Of a stretch of 64,000 nucleotides of DNA, positions 44,838-55,549 are shown one piece after another. The translations under genes were made by a program, and so were the position numbers. A model generated the notes under the pieces. That model saw only the letters and a list, made by a program, of their open reading frames with translations. It had not been told where the DNA came from and did no database searches. Every line of letters begins with the position of its first letter. The first letter of the stretch is position 1. This DNA comes from Allobosea sp. 67-29 (GTDB lineage Bacteria; Pseudomonadota; Alphaproteobacteria; Rhizobiales; Beijerinckiaceae), in assembly GCF_001898115.1 (NCBI RefSeq), contig NZ_MKSQ01000013.1:54414-118413 (forward strand), in the 5' to 3' direction.

Positions 44838-47456
44838 ATGAACATTGAGAAATATACCGATCGCGCAAAGGGGTTTCTCCAGGCGGCGCAGACGATCGCC
44901 CTGCGGGAAGGACATCAGCAGTTCACCTCGGAGCATCTGCTCAAGGCGCTGCTCGACGACAACGAGGGCATGGCGGCCGGCCTGATCGACCGGGCTGGCG
45001 GCCAGTCGCGCGTCGCTCTGCAACTGACCGATCAGGCTCTGGCGAAGCTGCCCAAAGTGACGGGCGGCTCGGGCGGGCTCAACCTGACGCCTGGCCTCGC
45101 CCGCGTCTTCGACACCGCCGAGAAGGCGGCCGAGAAGGCCGGCGACAGCTTCGTCACGGTCGAGCGGCTGCTGCTCGCGCTCGCGATCGAGAAGGACACC
45201 GAGGCCGGCAAGGCGCTCTCCAAGGCCGGCGTGACGCCACAGGCGCTGAACGCCGCGATCGAGGCGATCCGCAAGGGCCGCACCGCCGATTCCGCTTCGG
45301 CCGAGCAGGCCTATGACGCGTTGAAGAAATATGCCCGCGACCTCACCGCCGCGGCGCGCGATGGCAAGCTCGACCCAGTGATCGGCCGCGACGAGGAGAT
45401 CCGTCGCACGATTCAGGTTCTCTCGCGCCGGACCAAGAACAATCCCGTCCTGATCGGTGAGCCCGGTGTCGGCAAGACCGCCATCGCCGAGGGCCTCGCT
45501 CTGCGCATCGTCAATGGCGACGTGCCCGAGAGCCTGAAGGACAAGGAACTGCTCGCGCTCGACATGGGCTCGCTCATCGCGGGCGCGAAATACCGCGGCG
45601 AGTTCGAGGAACGGTTGAAGGCCGTGCTGACCGAGGTCTCTGCTTCGGATGGCGGCGTCATCCTGTTCATCGACGAGATGCACACCCTCGTTGGCGCCGG
45701 CAAGACCGACGGCGCGATGGATGCCTCCAACCTGCTGAAGCCGGCGCTCGCGCGCGGCGAGTTGCACTGCATTGGCGCGACCACGCTCGACGAGTACCGC
45801 AAGTATGTCGAGAAGGACGCGGCGCTGGCGCGGCGCTTCCAGCCCGTGTTCGTCGAGGAGCCGACGGTCGAGGACACGATCTCGATCCTGCGCGGTCTCA
45901 AGGAGAAATACGAGCAGCATCACCGCGTCCGCATTGCGGATTCGGCGCTGGTTTCGGCTGCAACCCTGTCGAACCGCTACATCACCGACCGCTTCCTGCC
46001 GGACAAGGCGATCGACCTCGTCGACGAGGCCGCGGCGCGTCTGCGCATGCAGGTCGACTCCAAGCCCGAGGAGCTGGATTCGATCGATCGCGAGATCGTC
46101 CGTCTCAAGATCGAGCAGGAGGCGCTCAAGAAGGAGAGCGATGCCGGCTCGAAGGAGCGGCTGAAGCGGCTCGAATCCGAGCTGGCCGATCTGGAGGCGC
46201 GCTCCGACGCCATCACCACGACGTGGAAGGCCGAGAAGGACAAGCTCGGCCAGGCCGCGGAGCTCAAGACCAAGCTCGACAACGCCCGCAATGAACTCGC
46301 CCAGGCGCAGCGCAAGGGCGAGTACCAGCGGGCGGGCGAGCTCGCCTATGGCGAGATCCCGCAGCTTGAGAAGAAGCTGGCCGAGATCGAGGAGAAGGGC
46401 GACAGCGCCGGCATGGTCGAGGAGGCGGTGACGCCCGATCACGTCGCCGCCGTCGTCTCGCGCTGGACCGGCGTGCCGGTCGACCGCATGCTCGAGGGCG
46501 AGAAGGAGAAGCTGCTCCGCATGGAGGAGGTTCTCGGCTCCCGCGTCGTCGGGCAGAAGGAGGCGGTGGAGGCGGTCTCCACCGCGGTGCGTCGTGCGCG
46601 GGCCGGCCTGCAGGACCCCAACCGTCCGATCGGCTCCTTCATGTTCCTCGGCCCCACCGGCGTCGGCAAGACGGAGCTGACCAAGGCGCTGGCGTCGTTC
46701 CTGTTCGACGACGACACGGCGCTCGTGCGCATCGACATGTCCGAGTACATGGAGAAGCACTCGGTCGCCCGGCTGATCGGCGCGCCTCCCGGCTATGTCG
46801 GCTATGAGGAGGGCGGGGCGCTGACGGAAGCCGTGCGTCGCCGGCCCTATCAGGTCGTGCTCTTCGACGAGGTCGAGAAGGCGCATCCGGACGTGTTCAA
46901 CGTCCTGCTGCAGGTGCTCGACGACGGCCGCCTGACCGATGGCCAGGGCCGCACCGTCGATTTCCGCAACGTGCTGATCATCATGACCTCGAACCTGGGT
47001 TCGGAGTTCCTGGTGAACCAGCCCGAAGGGCAGGATAGCGACGCGGTCCGCGAGGAGGTCATGGGCGTGGTCCGCCACGCTTTCCGGCCGGAGTTCCTGA
47101 ACCGGATCGACGACATCATCCTGTTCCATCGCCTCAGGCGGAAGGACATGGACGCGATCGTCGATATCCAGATGGCCCGGCTTCAGAAGCTGCTGACCGA
47201 CCGCAAGATCACGCTCGAGCTCTCGAAGGAGGCGCGCGAGTGGCTGGCGGACAAGGGTTACGATCCGGCCTATGGCGCGCGCCCGCTGAAGCGCGTGATC
47301 CAGAAGTTCGTGCAGGATCCGCTGGCTGAAGCGATCCTTGCCGGCGAGATCGTCGACGGCGAGACCGTGCCGATCACGGTCGGTCCAGGCTCGTTGATGT
47401 TGGGCGATGTCGCGGCCGTGAAGGAGAAGCGGCCGGCTGGTGTCGCACTGAACTGA
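44838..47456 (+). CDS. clpB: ATP-dependent chaperone ClpB
   Basis: Hexameric Hsp100 disaggregase that works with DnaK to rescue aggregated proteins. 872 aa: Clp-N domain with two repeats (1-145), AAA-1 with Walker [10 protein letters not shown] and LFIDEMHTL, a coiled-coil middle domain (about 410-525) rich in [16 protein letters not shown]-type heptads, AAA-2 with GPTGVGKTE and [16 protein letters not shown], and the C-terminal domain. All motifs intact. A heat-shock (RpoH) promoter is expected in the 173-bp upstream gap but I could not assign one with confidence. A terminator follows. Confidence 0.97.
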   Translation: MNIEKYTDRAKGFLQAAQTIALREGHQQFTSEHLLKALLDDNEGMAAGLIDRAGGQSRVALQLTDQALAKLPKVTGGSGGLNLTPGLARVFDTAEKAAEKAGDSFVTVERLLLALAIEKDTEAGKALSKAGVTPQALNAAIEAIRKGRTADSASAEQAYDALKKYARDLTAAARDGKLDPVIGRDEEIRRTIQVLSRRTKNNPVLIGEPGVGKTAIAEGLALRIVNGDVPESLKDKELLALDMGSLIAGAKYRGEFEERLKAVLTEVSASDGGVILFIDEMHTLVGAGKTDGAMDASNLLKPALARGELHCIGATTLDEYRKYVEKDAALARRFQPVFVEEPTVEDTISILRGLKEKYEQHHRVRIADSALVSAATLSNRYITDRFLPDKAIDLVDEAAARLRMQVDSKPEELDSIDREIVRLKIEQEALKKESDAGSKERLKRLESELADLEARSDAITTTWKAEKDKLGQAAELKTKLDNARNELAQAQRKGEYQRAGELAYGEIPQLEKKLAEIEEKGDSAGMVEEAVTPDHVAAVVSRWTGVPVDRMLEGEKEKLLRMEEVLGSRVVGQKEAVEAVSTAVRRARAGLQDPNRPIGSFMFLGPTGVGKTELTKALASFLFDDDTALVRIDMSEYMEKHSVARLIGAPPGYVGYEEGGALTEAVRRRPYQVVLFDEVEKAHPDVFNVLLQVLDDGRLTDGQGRTVDFRNVLIIMTSNLGSEFLVNQPEGQDSDAVREEVMGVVRHAFRPEFLNRIDDIILFHRLRRKDMDAIVDIQMARLQKLLTDRKITLELSKEAREWLADKGYDPAYGARPLKRVIQKFVQDPLAEAILAGEIVDGETVPITVGPGSLMLGDVAAVKEKRPAGVALN

Positions 47457-47479
47457 CCTGTGACCGCCAGATGAACAGG

Positions 47480-47504
47480 AAAGGGCCGCGCGAGCGGCCC
47501 TTTT
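47480..47504. terminator. Bidirectional terminator between clpB and metW
   Basis: AAAGGGCCGC-GCGA-GCGGCCCTTTT, a perfect 10-bp stem with T runs in both directions, between convergent genes. Confidence 0.85.
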
Positions 47505-47528
47505 CCGTTTCTGGCAAGGCGACTTTGC

Positions 47529-48152
47529 TTATCCCCGCTTCAGCAGGAACACGGCCTGCGCGCCGAAGAGGTTCCAGAACCACCAGGGCGCGTTGACGCC
47601 GACCTTGCCGCCGGCGGCGTCGAGGGCCACGGCCCGCTCCTTCTCCGCGCCGATCAGGTCGCAGAGCGCGACGAAGTCACGGATCGTGCAGAAATGGATG
47701 TTGGGCGTGTCCCACCAGCTATAGGGCAGCGCGTCGGTCACCGGCATGTGGCCCTGGAAGAACACTTGGCTGCGCATCCGCCAATGCCCGAAATTCGGGA
47801 AGGAGACGATGGCGCGCCGGCCGATCCTCAGCATCTGCTCCAGCACGAGCCGCGGATTGCGCGTGGCCTGGATCGTCTGGGACAGGATGACGTAATCGAA
47901 CGAGTCGTCGGGATAGTCGGCGAGATCGGTATCGGCGTCGCCCTGGATCACCGAGAGGCCACGCGCGACGCAATCGGCCACGCCTTCGCGCGAAAGCTCG
48001 ATGCCCCGGGCATCGACATTGCGGGTCTCGGCCAGCAAGGCGAGGAGCGCCCCGTCGCCGCAACCGACGTCGAGCACGCGGGTGCCCGGCTGGACCATCT
48101 CGGCGACGAGCTTGAGGTCGATGCGGTTGGTCTGGGGCTCGGTCAGCGCCAT
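47529..48152 (-). CDS. metW: Methionine biosynthesis protein MetW
   Basis: 207 aa from the ATG at 48152, two bases after the metX stop; the track start at 48392 reads metX out of frame. SAM-methyltransferase fold: RVLDVGCGDGALLALLAE, then DVIL-type YVILSQTIQATRNP and SFPNFGHWRMRSQVF, then YSWWDTPNIHFCTIRDF. MetW cooperates with MetX in alpha- and betaproteobacteria, stimulating homoserine acetylation. Convergent with clpB. Confidence 0.93.
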   Translation of the reverse strand: MALTEPQTNRIDLKLVAEMVQPGTRVLDVGCGDGALLALLAETRNVDARGIELSREGVADCVARGLSVIQGDADTDLADYPDDSFDYVILSQTIQATRNPRLVLEQMLRIGRRAIVSFPNFGHWRMRSQVFFQGHMPVTDALPYSWWDTPNIHFCTIRDFVALCDLIGAEKERAVALDAAGGKVGVNAPWWFWNLFGAQAVFLLKRG

Positions 48153-48154
48153 CG

Positions 48155-49324
48155 TCAAAGCCCCCGTGCCCGCGCCGCTGCGCTCAGGAAGCCGCGCGTC
48201 GTGGCGAAGAGGTTGGGTTCGTCGAGCAGAAAGGCGTCGTGGCCCTTGTCGCTCTCCAGTTCGACGAAGGAGACCGAGGCACCGGCCGCGTTGAGGGCAT
48301 GCACGATGGCACGCGAATCCGCCGTCGGGAACAGCCAGTCCGAGGTGAAGGAGGCCACGCAGAAGCGCGTCTTGGTGCCCGCGAAGGCGCACGCCAGCAC
48401 GCCGTCATGGTCGGCGGCGAGGTCGAAATAGTCCATCGCCCGCGTCACATAGAGATAGGAATTGGCGTCGAAGCGCTCGACGAAGCTCAGGCCCTGATGG
48501 CGGAGATAGCTTTCAACCTGAAAGTCCGCGTCGAAGGAGAATGTCGGCGCCTCACGGTCCTGCAATTTGCGGCCGAACTTGCGGTGCAGCGCCTGCTCGG
48601 AGAGATAGGTGATGTGCGCGCCCATCCGCGCCACGGAAAGCCCCTTGGAAGGCCGCGTGCCCTCCTCGAGATAGCGACCCTGCCGCCATTCGGGGTCGGC
48701 CATCACCGCCTGCCGGCCGACCTCGTGGAAGGCGATGTTCTGGGCCGAATGCTTGGCTCCGGTGGCCAGCGGCAGTGCCGAGAAGACCCGGTTGGGATAG
48801 CTTGCCGCCCATTGCAGCACCTGCATGCCGCCCATCGAGCCGCCCGCGACGCAGAACAGCGTCTCGATGCCCAATGAATCGATCAGCGCGGCCTGCGCCC
48901 GCACCATGTCGCGGATCGTCACCACCGGAAAGGACAGGCCCCAGGGCTTGCGCGTCTCAGGGTTGGTCGAGGCCGGGCCGGTGGTGCCGGTGCAGCCGCC
49001 GATGACATTGGCGCAGATGATGAAGAAGCGCTCGGTATCGATCGGCTTGCCCGGCCCGATCATCGCCGTCCACCAGCCGCCCTTGCCGGTGACGGGATTA
49101 CGGCTCGCGACATATTGGTCGCCTGTCAGGGCATGGCATACGAGGATCGCGTTGGATCGCGAGGCGTTCAGCTCGCCATAGGTCTGGTAGGCGATCTGCC
49201 AATGGTCGAGCACGACGCCGCAGTCCATCAGGAGCGGCGCCTCCGGCCCGAAGCGCGCGACGAGGCTCGAAGGCTCGTTCGCCTCCTTCAGCGGATCGGC
49301 CAGGCTGGGAAAAGGATCGCGCAT
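48155..49324 (-). CDS. metX: Homoserine O-acetyltransferase
   Basis: 389-aa alpha/beta hydrolase-fold enzyme acylating homoserine in methionine synthesis. Motifs: [28 protein letters not shown], nucleophile Ser in [14 protein letters not shown], Asp in FTSDWLFP and His in [10 protein letters not shown]. First gene of metXW. I looked for a SAM-II riboswitch in the 169-bp gap upstream and saw no convincing match. Divergent from the chorismate mutase gene. Confidence 0.94.
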   Translation of the reverse strand: MRDPFPSLADPLKEANEPSSLVARFGPEAPLLMDCGVVLDHWQIAYQTYGELNASRSNAILVCHALTGDQYVASRNPVTGKGGWWTAMIGPGKPIDTERFFIICANVIGGCTGTTGPASTNPETRKPWGLSFPVVTIRDMVRAQAALIDSLGIETLFCVAGGSMGGMQVLQWAASYPNRVFSALPLATGAKHSAQNIAFHEVGRQAVMADPEWRQGRYLEEGTRPSKGLSVARMGAHITYLSEQALHRKFGRKLQDREAPTFSFDADFQVESYLRHQGLSFVERFDANSYLYVTRAMDYFDLAADHDGVLACAFAGTKTRFCVASFTSDWLFPTADSRAIVHALNAAGASVSFVELESDKGHDAFLLDEPNLFATTRGFLSAAARARGL

Positions 49325-49493
49325 GTCGTCCGCTTCGGCAGTGGGATTTGTCTTGCCGGTCCAGGCGTTCGGAAAATCGAACTAGCGATGCCGCGCCGGC
49401 GCGCCGCTGTCAACGCGGGACTGCATGGACGCTTTGCCAAGGTGGCGCCGGGGCGCTAAGGAGCGTGGCCTTGCCGGAAAGCGCGTTCTTGCC

Positions 49494-50327
49494 ATGACCG
49501 AAGCCGCCCCCACGACCCTCGCCGATCTGCGCGCCGAGATCGACCGCATCGACAGCGAGATGCATGCCCTGCTGATGGAGCGCTCGCAGATCATCGAGAC
49601 GCTGATCTCGGTCAAGAAGACGCAGGCCTCCGGCTCCGCTTTCCGTCCGGGCCGCGAGGCGGACATGATGAAGCGCCTTGCGCTGCGCCATAAGGGGCTT
49701 CTGCCGCTGGACACGGTCGAGAGCATCTGGCGCATCATCATCGCGACCTTCACCTATGTTCAGGCGAGCTATTCGGTCCACGCCGACGTCTCCGGCGGCG
49801 ATCCGGCGATGCGCGATTCCGCCCGCTTCCATTTCGGCTTCACCGTGCCGTTCGTCCCGCATGAGGATGCCCGCGCCGTGATCCGTGCCGTTGCCGAGTC
49901 GGCTGGCGATCTCGGCATCTTCCGCATGGACCAGGGCGCCAGTGCCGGCATCTGGTGGCGCGACCTGATCGGGCCGGACAAGCCCAAGATCATCGCGCGC
50001 CTGCCCTTCATCGAGCGGCCGGATCACCCGGCCGGCACGCCGGTCTACTGCATCGCCAAGCCACTGACCGATGCCGCCGTGCGCGAAATCGTGCTGTACG
50101 CCGCTCGTGTCGAGCGCTGGTCGGAGGCGCTGCGCCACGGGCTCGCCGAGCATCTGGCCGAGGTCTCGGCCTCGGCGGCCGACGGCTCGCATCTGTCGCT
50201 GCTGGTTGCGGCCTCCGGCGAGGTCGACCAGGCCGCGATCCGTGAAGCGCTCGTGCCGGCCGGCCTCAGCGATTTCTCCGAGGTCGGCAGTCATGCCGCC
50301 CGCTTCGCCGTCAAATCCGCCCGTTGA
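49494..50327 (+). CDS. Chorismate mutase with a C-terminal prephenate-dehydratase-like extension
   Basis: 277 aa from the ATG at 49494. Residues 1-90 are an AroQ helical domain ([51 protein letters not shown]) that rearranges chorismate to prephenate. The remaining 185 residues have a layout like a prephenate dehydratase ([21 protein letters not shown], then [14 protein letters not shown]) but no TTRF motif, so that part is probably regulatory or degenerate. First gene of an aromatic amino acid operon with hisC and tyrA. Confidence 0.88.
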   Translation: MTEAAPTTLADLRAEIDRIDSEMHALLMERSQIIETLISVKKTQASGSAFRPGREADMMKRLALRHKGLLPLDTVESIWRIIIATFTYVQASYSVHADVSGGDPAMRDSARFHFGFTVPFVPHEDARAVIRAVAESAGDLGIFRMDQGASAGIWWRDLIGPDKPKIIARLPFIERPDHPAGTPVYCIAKPLTDAAVREIVLYAARVERWSEALRHGLAEHLAEVSASAADGSHLSLLVAASGEVDQAAIREALVPAGLSDFSEVGSHAARFAVKSAR

Positions 50328-50365
50328 GCGGGCCCGAATCGCTTCCTGCTGCAAGGTCAATTCCT

Positions 50366-51466
50366 ATGACGACCGCCTCTCGACCCACCCCGCGTCCCGG
50401 CGTTCTCGACATCGAGGCTTACGTTCCCGGCAAATCCGCCGCGCCCGCCGGCGTGAAGCTGCACAAGCTCTCCTCCAACGAAACCCCGCTCGGCCCGAGC
50501 CCGAAGGCGATCGCAGCCTTCGAGGGCCTCGCCGCCAAGCTGGAGCTTTATCCCGACGGCACGTCGACCAAGCTCAAGCAGGCGATCGCCGGCCGCTACG
50601 GCTTCGATCCCGCGAGGATCATCTGCGGCAACGGCTCGGATGAATTGCTGGAGCTGGTCACCAAGGCCTATCTCGGCGCGGGCGACGAGGGCATCTACAG
50701 CCAGTACGGCTTCCTGGTTTACCGCATTGCCATCCTTGCCATGGGCGGCAAGCCGGTCGTCGTGCCGGAGAAGAACTACACGGCCGATGTCGACGGCATC
50801 CTGGCGGCGGTGACGCCGAAGACGAAGATCGTCTTCCTCGCCAACCCCAACAACCCGACCGGCACCTATCTGCCCTTCGACGAGGTCAAGCGCCTGCAGG
50901 CAGGCCTGCCGCCGCATGTCCTGCTCGTGCTCGACGCCGCGTATGCCGAATATGTCCGCCGTAACGACTACGCCTCCGGCATCGAGCTCGTCGCAGAGAG
51001 CGAGAATGTCGTGATGACCCGCACCTTCTCGAAGATCTACGGCCTCGCCAATCTGCGCATCGGCTGGATGTATGCGCCGGCCCACATCATCGATGCGCTC
51101 GAGCGCATCCGCGGCCCGTTCAACGTCAACGGCGCCGCGATCGAGGCTGGAGCCGCCGCCGTCGCCGACGAGGCCCATGTCGCTGCCGCCCTCGAACACA
51201 ACGAAAAGTGGCTTGCCTGGACGACGGCGGAGCTGGAGAAGCTCGGCCTGACCGTCACGCCCTCGGTCGGCAATTTCGTCCTGATCCACTTCAACAAAAC
51301 GCCCGGCAAGACCGCAAAGGACGCCGACGCCTTCCTGACGCAGCGCGGCCTCATCCTGCGTGCCGTCGGCGGCTATGGCCTGCCGGACGCGCTGCGCATG
51401 ACCATTGGGACGGAGGAGGCGAACCGCCTCGTCGTCGCCGCGCTCGCCGATTTCCTCAAGGCGTGA
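50366..51466 (+). CDS. hisC: Aromatic/histidinol-phosphate aminotransferase (HisC2 type)
   Basis: Class I/II PLP aminotransferase, 366 aa from the ATG at 50366 (AAGG upstream); the TTG in the track lies at the mutase end. Motifs: [41 protein letters not shown] lysine in [15 protein letters not shown]. In this setting, between chorismate mutase and TyrA, the enzyme most likely transaminates 4-hydroxyphenylpyruvate or phenylpyruvate, though it may also serve histidine synthesis. Confidence 0.92.
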   Translation: MTTASRPTPRPGVLDIEAYVPGKSAAPAGVKLHKLSSNETPLGPSPKAIAAFEGLAAKLELYPDGTSTKLKQAIAGRYGFDPARIICGNGSDELLELVTKAYLGAGDEGIYSQYGFLVYRIAILAMGGKPVVVPEKNYTADVDGILAAVTPKTKIVFLANPNNPTGTYLPFDEVKRLQAGLPPHVLLVLDAAYAEYVRRNDYASGIELVAESENVVMTRTFSKIYGLANLRIGWMYAPAHIIDALERIRGPFNVNGAAIEAGAAAVADEAHVAAALEHNEKWLAWTTAELEKLGLTVTPSVGNFVLIHFNKTPGKTAKDADAFLTQRGLILRAVGGYGLPDALRMTIGTEEANRLVVAALADFLKA

Positions 51467-51471
51467 CCGAG

Positions 51472-52410
51472 ATGGCGGAAAGCTTCGCGCCGCGCCGCTC
51501 TGAGCCGGTCTTCGCCCGCCTCGCCATCATCGGCATCGGGCTGATCGGCTCCTCGATCGCGCGGGCGGCGAAGGAGCTGAACCTAGCCGGCACGATCGTG
51601 CTGGCGGATCGCGACGAAGCCGTCCGCAAGCGGGCGCGAGAGCTGGGCCTTGGCGATGCGGTCGCGGAGACGGCGGCGGAAGCGGCTGTCGATGCCGACC
51701 ACATCATCCTCTGCGTGCCGGTCGGCGCCTGCGGGCCGGTCGCGGCCGAGATCGCGCCTTCGTTGAAGCAAGGCGCGATCGTCTCCGATGTCGGCTCGGT
51801 CAAGGGCTCGGTCGTCGACGCCGTCCTGCCGCATCTGCCGGAGGGCGTCGCCTTCGTGCCGGCCCACCCTGTCGCGGGCACCGAGAATTCCGGCCCCGAT
51901 GCCGGCTTCCCGAGCCTCTTCCTCAACCGCTGGTGCATCCTGACGCCGCCGGAAGGCACGGACGCTGCGGCCATCGCGAAAACCCGCCAGTTCTGGGAAG
52001 GCATGGGGGCGCTGGTCGAGGTGATGAGCGCGCAGCACCATGATCTCGTGCTCGCCGTCACCAGCCATCTGCCGCATCTCATCGCCTACAACATCGTCGG
52101 CACGGCCGAGGATCTGGAGGCGGTGACGCAGTCCGAGGTGATCAAGTTCTCGGCCGGCGGCTTCCGCGACTTCACCCGCATCGCGGCCTCCGACCCGACG
52201 ATGTGGCGCGACGTCTTCCTGCACAACAAGGAGGCGGTGCTGGAGATGCTGGGACGCTTCAACGAGGATCTCGCACTGCTCACCCGCGCTATCCGCTATG
52301 GCGATGGCGAAACCCTGCACAAGCACTTCACCCGCACCCGCGCCATCCGCCGCGGCATCGTCGCGCTCGGCCAGGAGAAGCCGGAGACGGAGAAGCTGCG
52401 CAAGGACTGA
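51472..52410 (+). CDS. tyrA: Prephenate/arogenate dehydrogenase
   Basis: NAD(P)-dependent enzyme of tyrosine synthesis, 312 aa from the ATG at 51472; a GTG at 51463 would overlap the hisC stop (GTGA). The Rossmann motif is LAIIGIGLIGSSIARAAKE; conserved VSDVGSVKGSV, FVPAHPVAGTENSGP with catalytic His, and TSHLPHLIAYNIV. No ACT domain is present, so feedback by tyrosine would not work through an ACT site. Last gene before tRNA-Thr. Confidence 0.93.
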   Translation: MAESFAPRRSEPVFARLAIIGIGLIGSSIARAAKELNLAGTIVLADRDEAVRKRARELGLGDAVAETAAEAAVDADHIILCVPVGACGPVAAEIAPSLKQGAIVSDVGSVKGSVVDAVLPHLPEGVAFVPAHPVAGTENSGPDAGFPSLFLNRWCILTPPEGTDAAAIAKTRQFWEGMGALVEVMSAQHHDLVLAVTSHLPHLIAYNIVGTAEDLEAVTQSEVIKFSAGGFRDFTRIAASDPTMWRDVFLHNKEAVLEMLGRFNEDLALLTRAIRYGDGETLHKHFTRTRAIRRGIVALGQEKPETEKLRKD

Positions 52411-52508
52411 AAGAGGAGCGACGGGTCGCGAGCCGCCTCGTGCCCGGCATGTGTGGTGCCTCTTGCGGCTTGCCAAGCAACCCGCCTGCTGGTACAGCGC
52501 CACCCGTC

Positions 52509-52584
52509 GCCGCAATAGCTCAGCTGGTAGAGCACCTCATTCGTAATGAGGGGGTCGGGGGTTCGAATCCCTCTTGCGGCACCA
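52509..52584 (+). tRNA. tRNA-Thr (anticodon CGT)
   Basis: 76-nt cloverleaf with encoded CCA. Acceptor GCCGCAA pairs with TTGCGGC; D-stem GCTC/GAGC; anticodon stem CCTCA/TGAGG with loop TTCGTAA, anticodon CGT at positions 34-36; T-arm GGGGG-TTCGAAT-CCCTC. Reads the threonine codon ACG. It lies about 100 bp after tyrA. Confidence 0.97.
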
Positions 52585-52840
52585 TCCGTTTCCATCGATT
52601 TCGCTGAGGCTTGCAGGGCCGGCTGGACGCAGGCGCTCCGGCAGTTGCCTCATTGCGGCATCCGCTGCAGCTCGGCGGATCGCGGCGGATCGATCTGCAC
52701 TAAGCGCCGCTGTTGCGGGCGTAGAATTCAACCGTCTTGCCGTTCGCCCTGTAGTAGCCTCGCGCGGTCGCGCCTGTCCTCGGCAGCCGATCGACGAAGA
52801 GGCGCCTGCAGGGGCGCAAAGGCCATCGCGGGAGAACGCT

Positions 52841-54253
52841 GTGCAGAACACCGACAAGATCTGGACCATCGTCGATTCGAAGCAGGCGGACTACATCGCG
52901 TTGAGTGACCGCGTGTTTGGAATGCCGGAGCTCAACTACAGGGAGTTCAAATCGGCCGCGGCCCATGCCGAGCAGCTTCGCCGCGAGGGTTTTCGCGTCG
53001 AGACCGGCATCGCCGGGTTGCCGACCGCCGTCATGGGGGAGGCCGGGGAGGGCGGCCCGGTCATCGCGTTCCTCGGCGAGTACGATGCCTTGCCCGAACT
53101 CTCGCAGTCGCCGGGCGTGGCGGAGCATCAGCCGCTTCCCGGCCAGCCTGCCGGCCATGGCTGCGGGCACAACCTGCTCGGCGCGGGCGCGATGCTGGCT
53201 GCGGCGGCGATCAAGGACTTTCTGGCGGAGCGGGGGCTGAAGGGCCGCGTCCGCTATTATGGCTGCCCGGCAGAGGAGGGCGGGGCTGGCAAGGCCTTCA
53301 TGGTCAAGGAAGGCGCCTTCAAGGATGTCGACATCGCGATTTCGTGGCATCCGGCGGATTTCGCGGCAGTGACGGCGCCGGTCTCGCTGGCGAACACCAC
53401 GATCGACTTCGAGTTTTCCGGGCGTGCCAGCCATGCTGCCGCCGCGCCTCATCTCGGCCGTTCGGCCCTCGATGCCGCCGAGCTGATGAATATCGGCGTC
53501 AACTACATGCGCGAGCACATGCCGAGCGACGCGCGCGTTCACTATGCCTATCTGGATGCCGGCGGCATTGCCCCGAATGTCGTTCAGGCCAAGGCCAGGC
53601 TGCGCTACGTCGTGCGGGCGACGATGGTGTCTCAGGTCCACGAGCTGCTGGCGCGTGTGCGCAAGATCGCAGATGGCGCGGCGCTGATGACGGAGACGAC
53701 CGTCACGAGTGAAGTCGTCAGCGCGATGAGCAGCCTGCTGGCGAACACGCCCCTCGAAGACGCCATGCAACGCAACCTCGACCGTCTCGGGCCGCCGCCT
53801 TTCGATGCCGAAGACGTCGCTTTTGCGAAGCGTATGCAGCAGACGGTGACCGCGGCGCATATCGAGAGCGCGTTCCGTCGTTCGGGGCTGCCGGTCTCGG
53901 ACTTCCCGCTCTGCAATGCGATCGCTCCGAAGGAAGTGCCGGGGCCGCGCATGATGGGCTCGACCGACGTCGGCGACGTCTCCTGGGCCGTGCCGACCGT
54001 GCAGGCGCGGGGCGCCACCTACACCATCGGGACGCCGGGGCATTCCTGGCAGCTGACGGCGCACGGGCAGTCGCCGCTGGCGCACAAGGGCATGGTGCAC
54101 GTCGCCAAGGCGATGGCCGGCGTGGCCGCCGACGTGCTCGCCGAACCGGGGCTTCTGGAACAGGCCAAGGCCGATTTCGACGAGCGCCTTGCACGGACGC
54201 CTTACAAGGCGCTCCTGCCCGCCGAGGCCAAGCCGCCTTTCCACATGTTCTGA
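52841..54253 (+). CDS. M20 family amidohydrolase (AbgB-like)
   Basis: 470 aa from a GTG at 52841 with GGAG 6 bases upstream; the track extends through the tRNA region, which is not coding. Motifs of the aminobenzoyl-glutamate hydrolase/aminoacylase group: FLGEYDALPELSQSPG, GHGCGHNLLGAGAML with metal-binding Cys and His, YGCPAEEGGAGKAFMV, SGRASHAAAAPHLGRSALDAAEL, GSTDVGDVSWAVPTVQ. Cytoplasmic cleavage of an N-acyl amino acid or peptide-like substrate. A hairpin (54268-54295) lies between it and the ABC genes. Confidence 0.88.
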   Translation: MQNTDKIWTIVDSKQADYIALSDRVFGMPELNYREFKSAAAHAEQLRREGFRVETGIAGLPTAVMGEAGEGGPVIAFLGEYDALPELSQSPGVAEHQPLPGQPAGHGCGHNLLGAGAMLAAAAIKDFLAERGLKGRVRYYGCPAEEGGAGKAFMVKEGAFKDVDIAISWHPADFAAVTAPVSLANTTIDFEFSGRASHAAAAPHLGRSALDAAELMNIGVNYMREHMPSDARVHYAYLDAGGIAPNVVQAKARLRYVVRATMVSQVHELLARVRKIADGAALMTETTVTSEVVSAMSSLLANTPLEDAMQRNLDRLGPPPFDAEDVAFAKRMQQTVTAAHIESAFRRSGLPVSDFPLCNAIAPKEVPGPRMMGSTDVGDVSWAVPTVQARGATYTIGTPGHSWQLTAHGQSPLAHKGMVHVAKAMAGVAADVLAEPGLLEQAKADFDERLARTPYKALLPAEAKPPFHMF

Positions 54254-54267
54254 CGCCGCAAGCTCGG

Positions 54268-54295
54268 CGGCTCGGTCGACCGACCGGTCGAGCCG
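54268..54295 (+). terminator. Possible terminator after the M20 gene
   Basis: CGGCTCG and CGAGCCG form a perfect 7-bp stem around a 14-base loop that can pair further. There is no T run right after it, only CTCTTCTCGTTT, so it is weak. Confidence 0.35.
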
Positions 54296-54457
54296 CTCTT
54301 CTCGTTTGAAGGCCGACGCGGTTGGCCGCAACCGCAGGCGCAACCCATCCGCCGGGGGCGGAGGCCTGACGGCTCGGCAGCGTGCCGATTGCGCACCGCA
54401 TCGGCTTCAGCGGGTGGCGTCACAACACGGTCATGAGGCCGGCGCTATGCCAGCCTC

Positions 54458-55549
54458 ATGCAACCAATATCGGATCCGATGCGGAACCGGCCCGAGGGGG
54501 CGGCCTCCACCCTGCTCGCCGCGAGTGCCAGCGAGCCGCTGCTGCGCTTGCGCGATTTCACGGTGGCGGAGCGGGGCGGTGCTGCGATCGTCCGCGGTGT
54601 CGACCTTTCGCTCGCGCGCGGCGAGACGCTCGGCATCGTCGGAGAATCGGGCTGCGGCAAGAGCCTGACCTGGCTCGCCGCCCTGCGTCTGCTGGGCCCG
54701 GGCGTGGTGACGGGTGGCGAGGCGACGCTCGAAGGGCGCAACCTCGCCCGCCTGTCCGAGCGCGAGCTTGCCGGAGTCCGGGGCGGGCGGATCGCCTTGG
54801 TCGTTCAGGATCCGTCGAGTGCGCTCAATCCGGTGCAGCGCATCGGCACGCAGCTGGCCGAGGTGCTGCGCCTGCATCGCGGGTTGAGGGGGGAGGCCGC
54901 ACGGCGGGAGGCGCTGCGCCTGCTCGACCGGGTCGGCATCGCCGATGCGTCGCGGCGGCTGCGCCAATATCCCCACGAGTTCTCGGGCGGTATGAACCAG
55001 CGTGTGGTGATCGCGCTCGCCCTGGCTGGCGAGCCCGACGTGCTGATCGCCGATGAGCCGACCACGGCACTCGACGCGACGATCCAGGCCCAGGTTCTCG
55101 ACCTGATCCGTGACATCCGCCGCGAAACCGGAATGGCGCTGGTCTTGATCTCCCACGACATCGGCGTGGTCGGCGATCTCTGCGACCGCATCGCCGTGAT
55201 GTATGCCGGGCGCATCGTCGAGACCGCGGCCACGCAAGACCTGCTGACGTGCCCGCGCCACCCCTACACGCAGGGCCTGCTCGCGGCGCTGCCGACGCTC
55301 GACGGCCCGCGGCGGCGCCTGACCCCGATCGCGGGCACGGTTCCCGCGCCTGCGGCCATCCCGCCGGGATGCGCCTTCGCGCCGCGCTGCCCGGCGGCGG
55401 TCGAGCGCTGCGGCCGCGAATTGCCCGCGCTCGTGATCGCGGCGCAGGACCAGCGGGCCGCGTGCCTGCGCCTCGCGGAATTGCCGCCCCCGACGGCGCG
55501 CACGCCGCCGGAAGCGGCGCCGCTCCGACGGCTGCAGGTGCCCGCATGA
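54458..55549 (+). CDS. ABC transporter ATP-binding protein, OppD/DppD type
   Basis: 363-aa ATPase of a peptide/opine-type importer. Walker A GESGCGKS, Q-loop VVQDPSSALNP, signature EFSGGMNQRVVIA, Walker B VLIADEPTTALD, and the C-terminal oligopeptide domain HPYTQGLLAALP...GCAFAPRCP with cysteine motif. The start is uncertain (ATG at 54458 or 54479). Overlaps the next ATPase gene (ATGA). The permeases and binding protein are on the opposite strand 3 kb downstream. Confidence 0.9.
   Translation: MQPISDPMRNRPEGAASTLLAASASEPLLRLRDFTVAERGGAAIVRGVDLSLARGETLGIVGESGCGKSLTWLAALRLLGPGVVTGGEATLEGRNLARLSERELAGVRGGRIALVVQDPSSALNPVQRIGTQLAEVLRLHRGLRGEAARREALRLLDRVGIADASRRLRQYPHEFSGGMNQRVVIALALAGEPDVLIADEPTTALDATIQAQVLDLIRDIRRETGMALVLISHDIGVVGDLCDRIAVMYAGRIVETAATQDLLTCPRHPYTQGLLAALPTLDGPRRRLTPIAGTVPAPAAIPPGCAFAPRCPAAVERCGRELPALVIAAQDQRAACLRLAELPPPTARTPPEAAPLRRLQVPA

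Noticed and set aside
44577-47129. 850-aa minus-strand ORF opposite clpB
   Set aside because: Antisense shadow of a GC-rich gene; no family motif, and clpB is intact on the other strand.
49325-49493. SAM-II riboswitch upstream of metX
   Set aside because: Often present before metX in Alphaproteobacteria, but I found no match to its conserved core in this gap.
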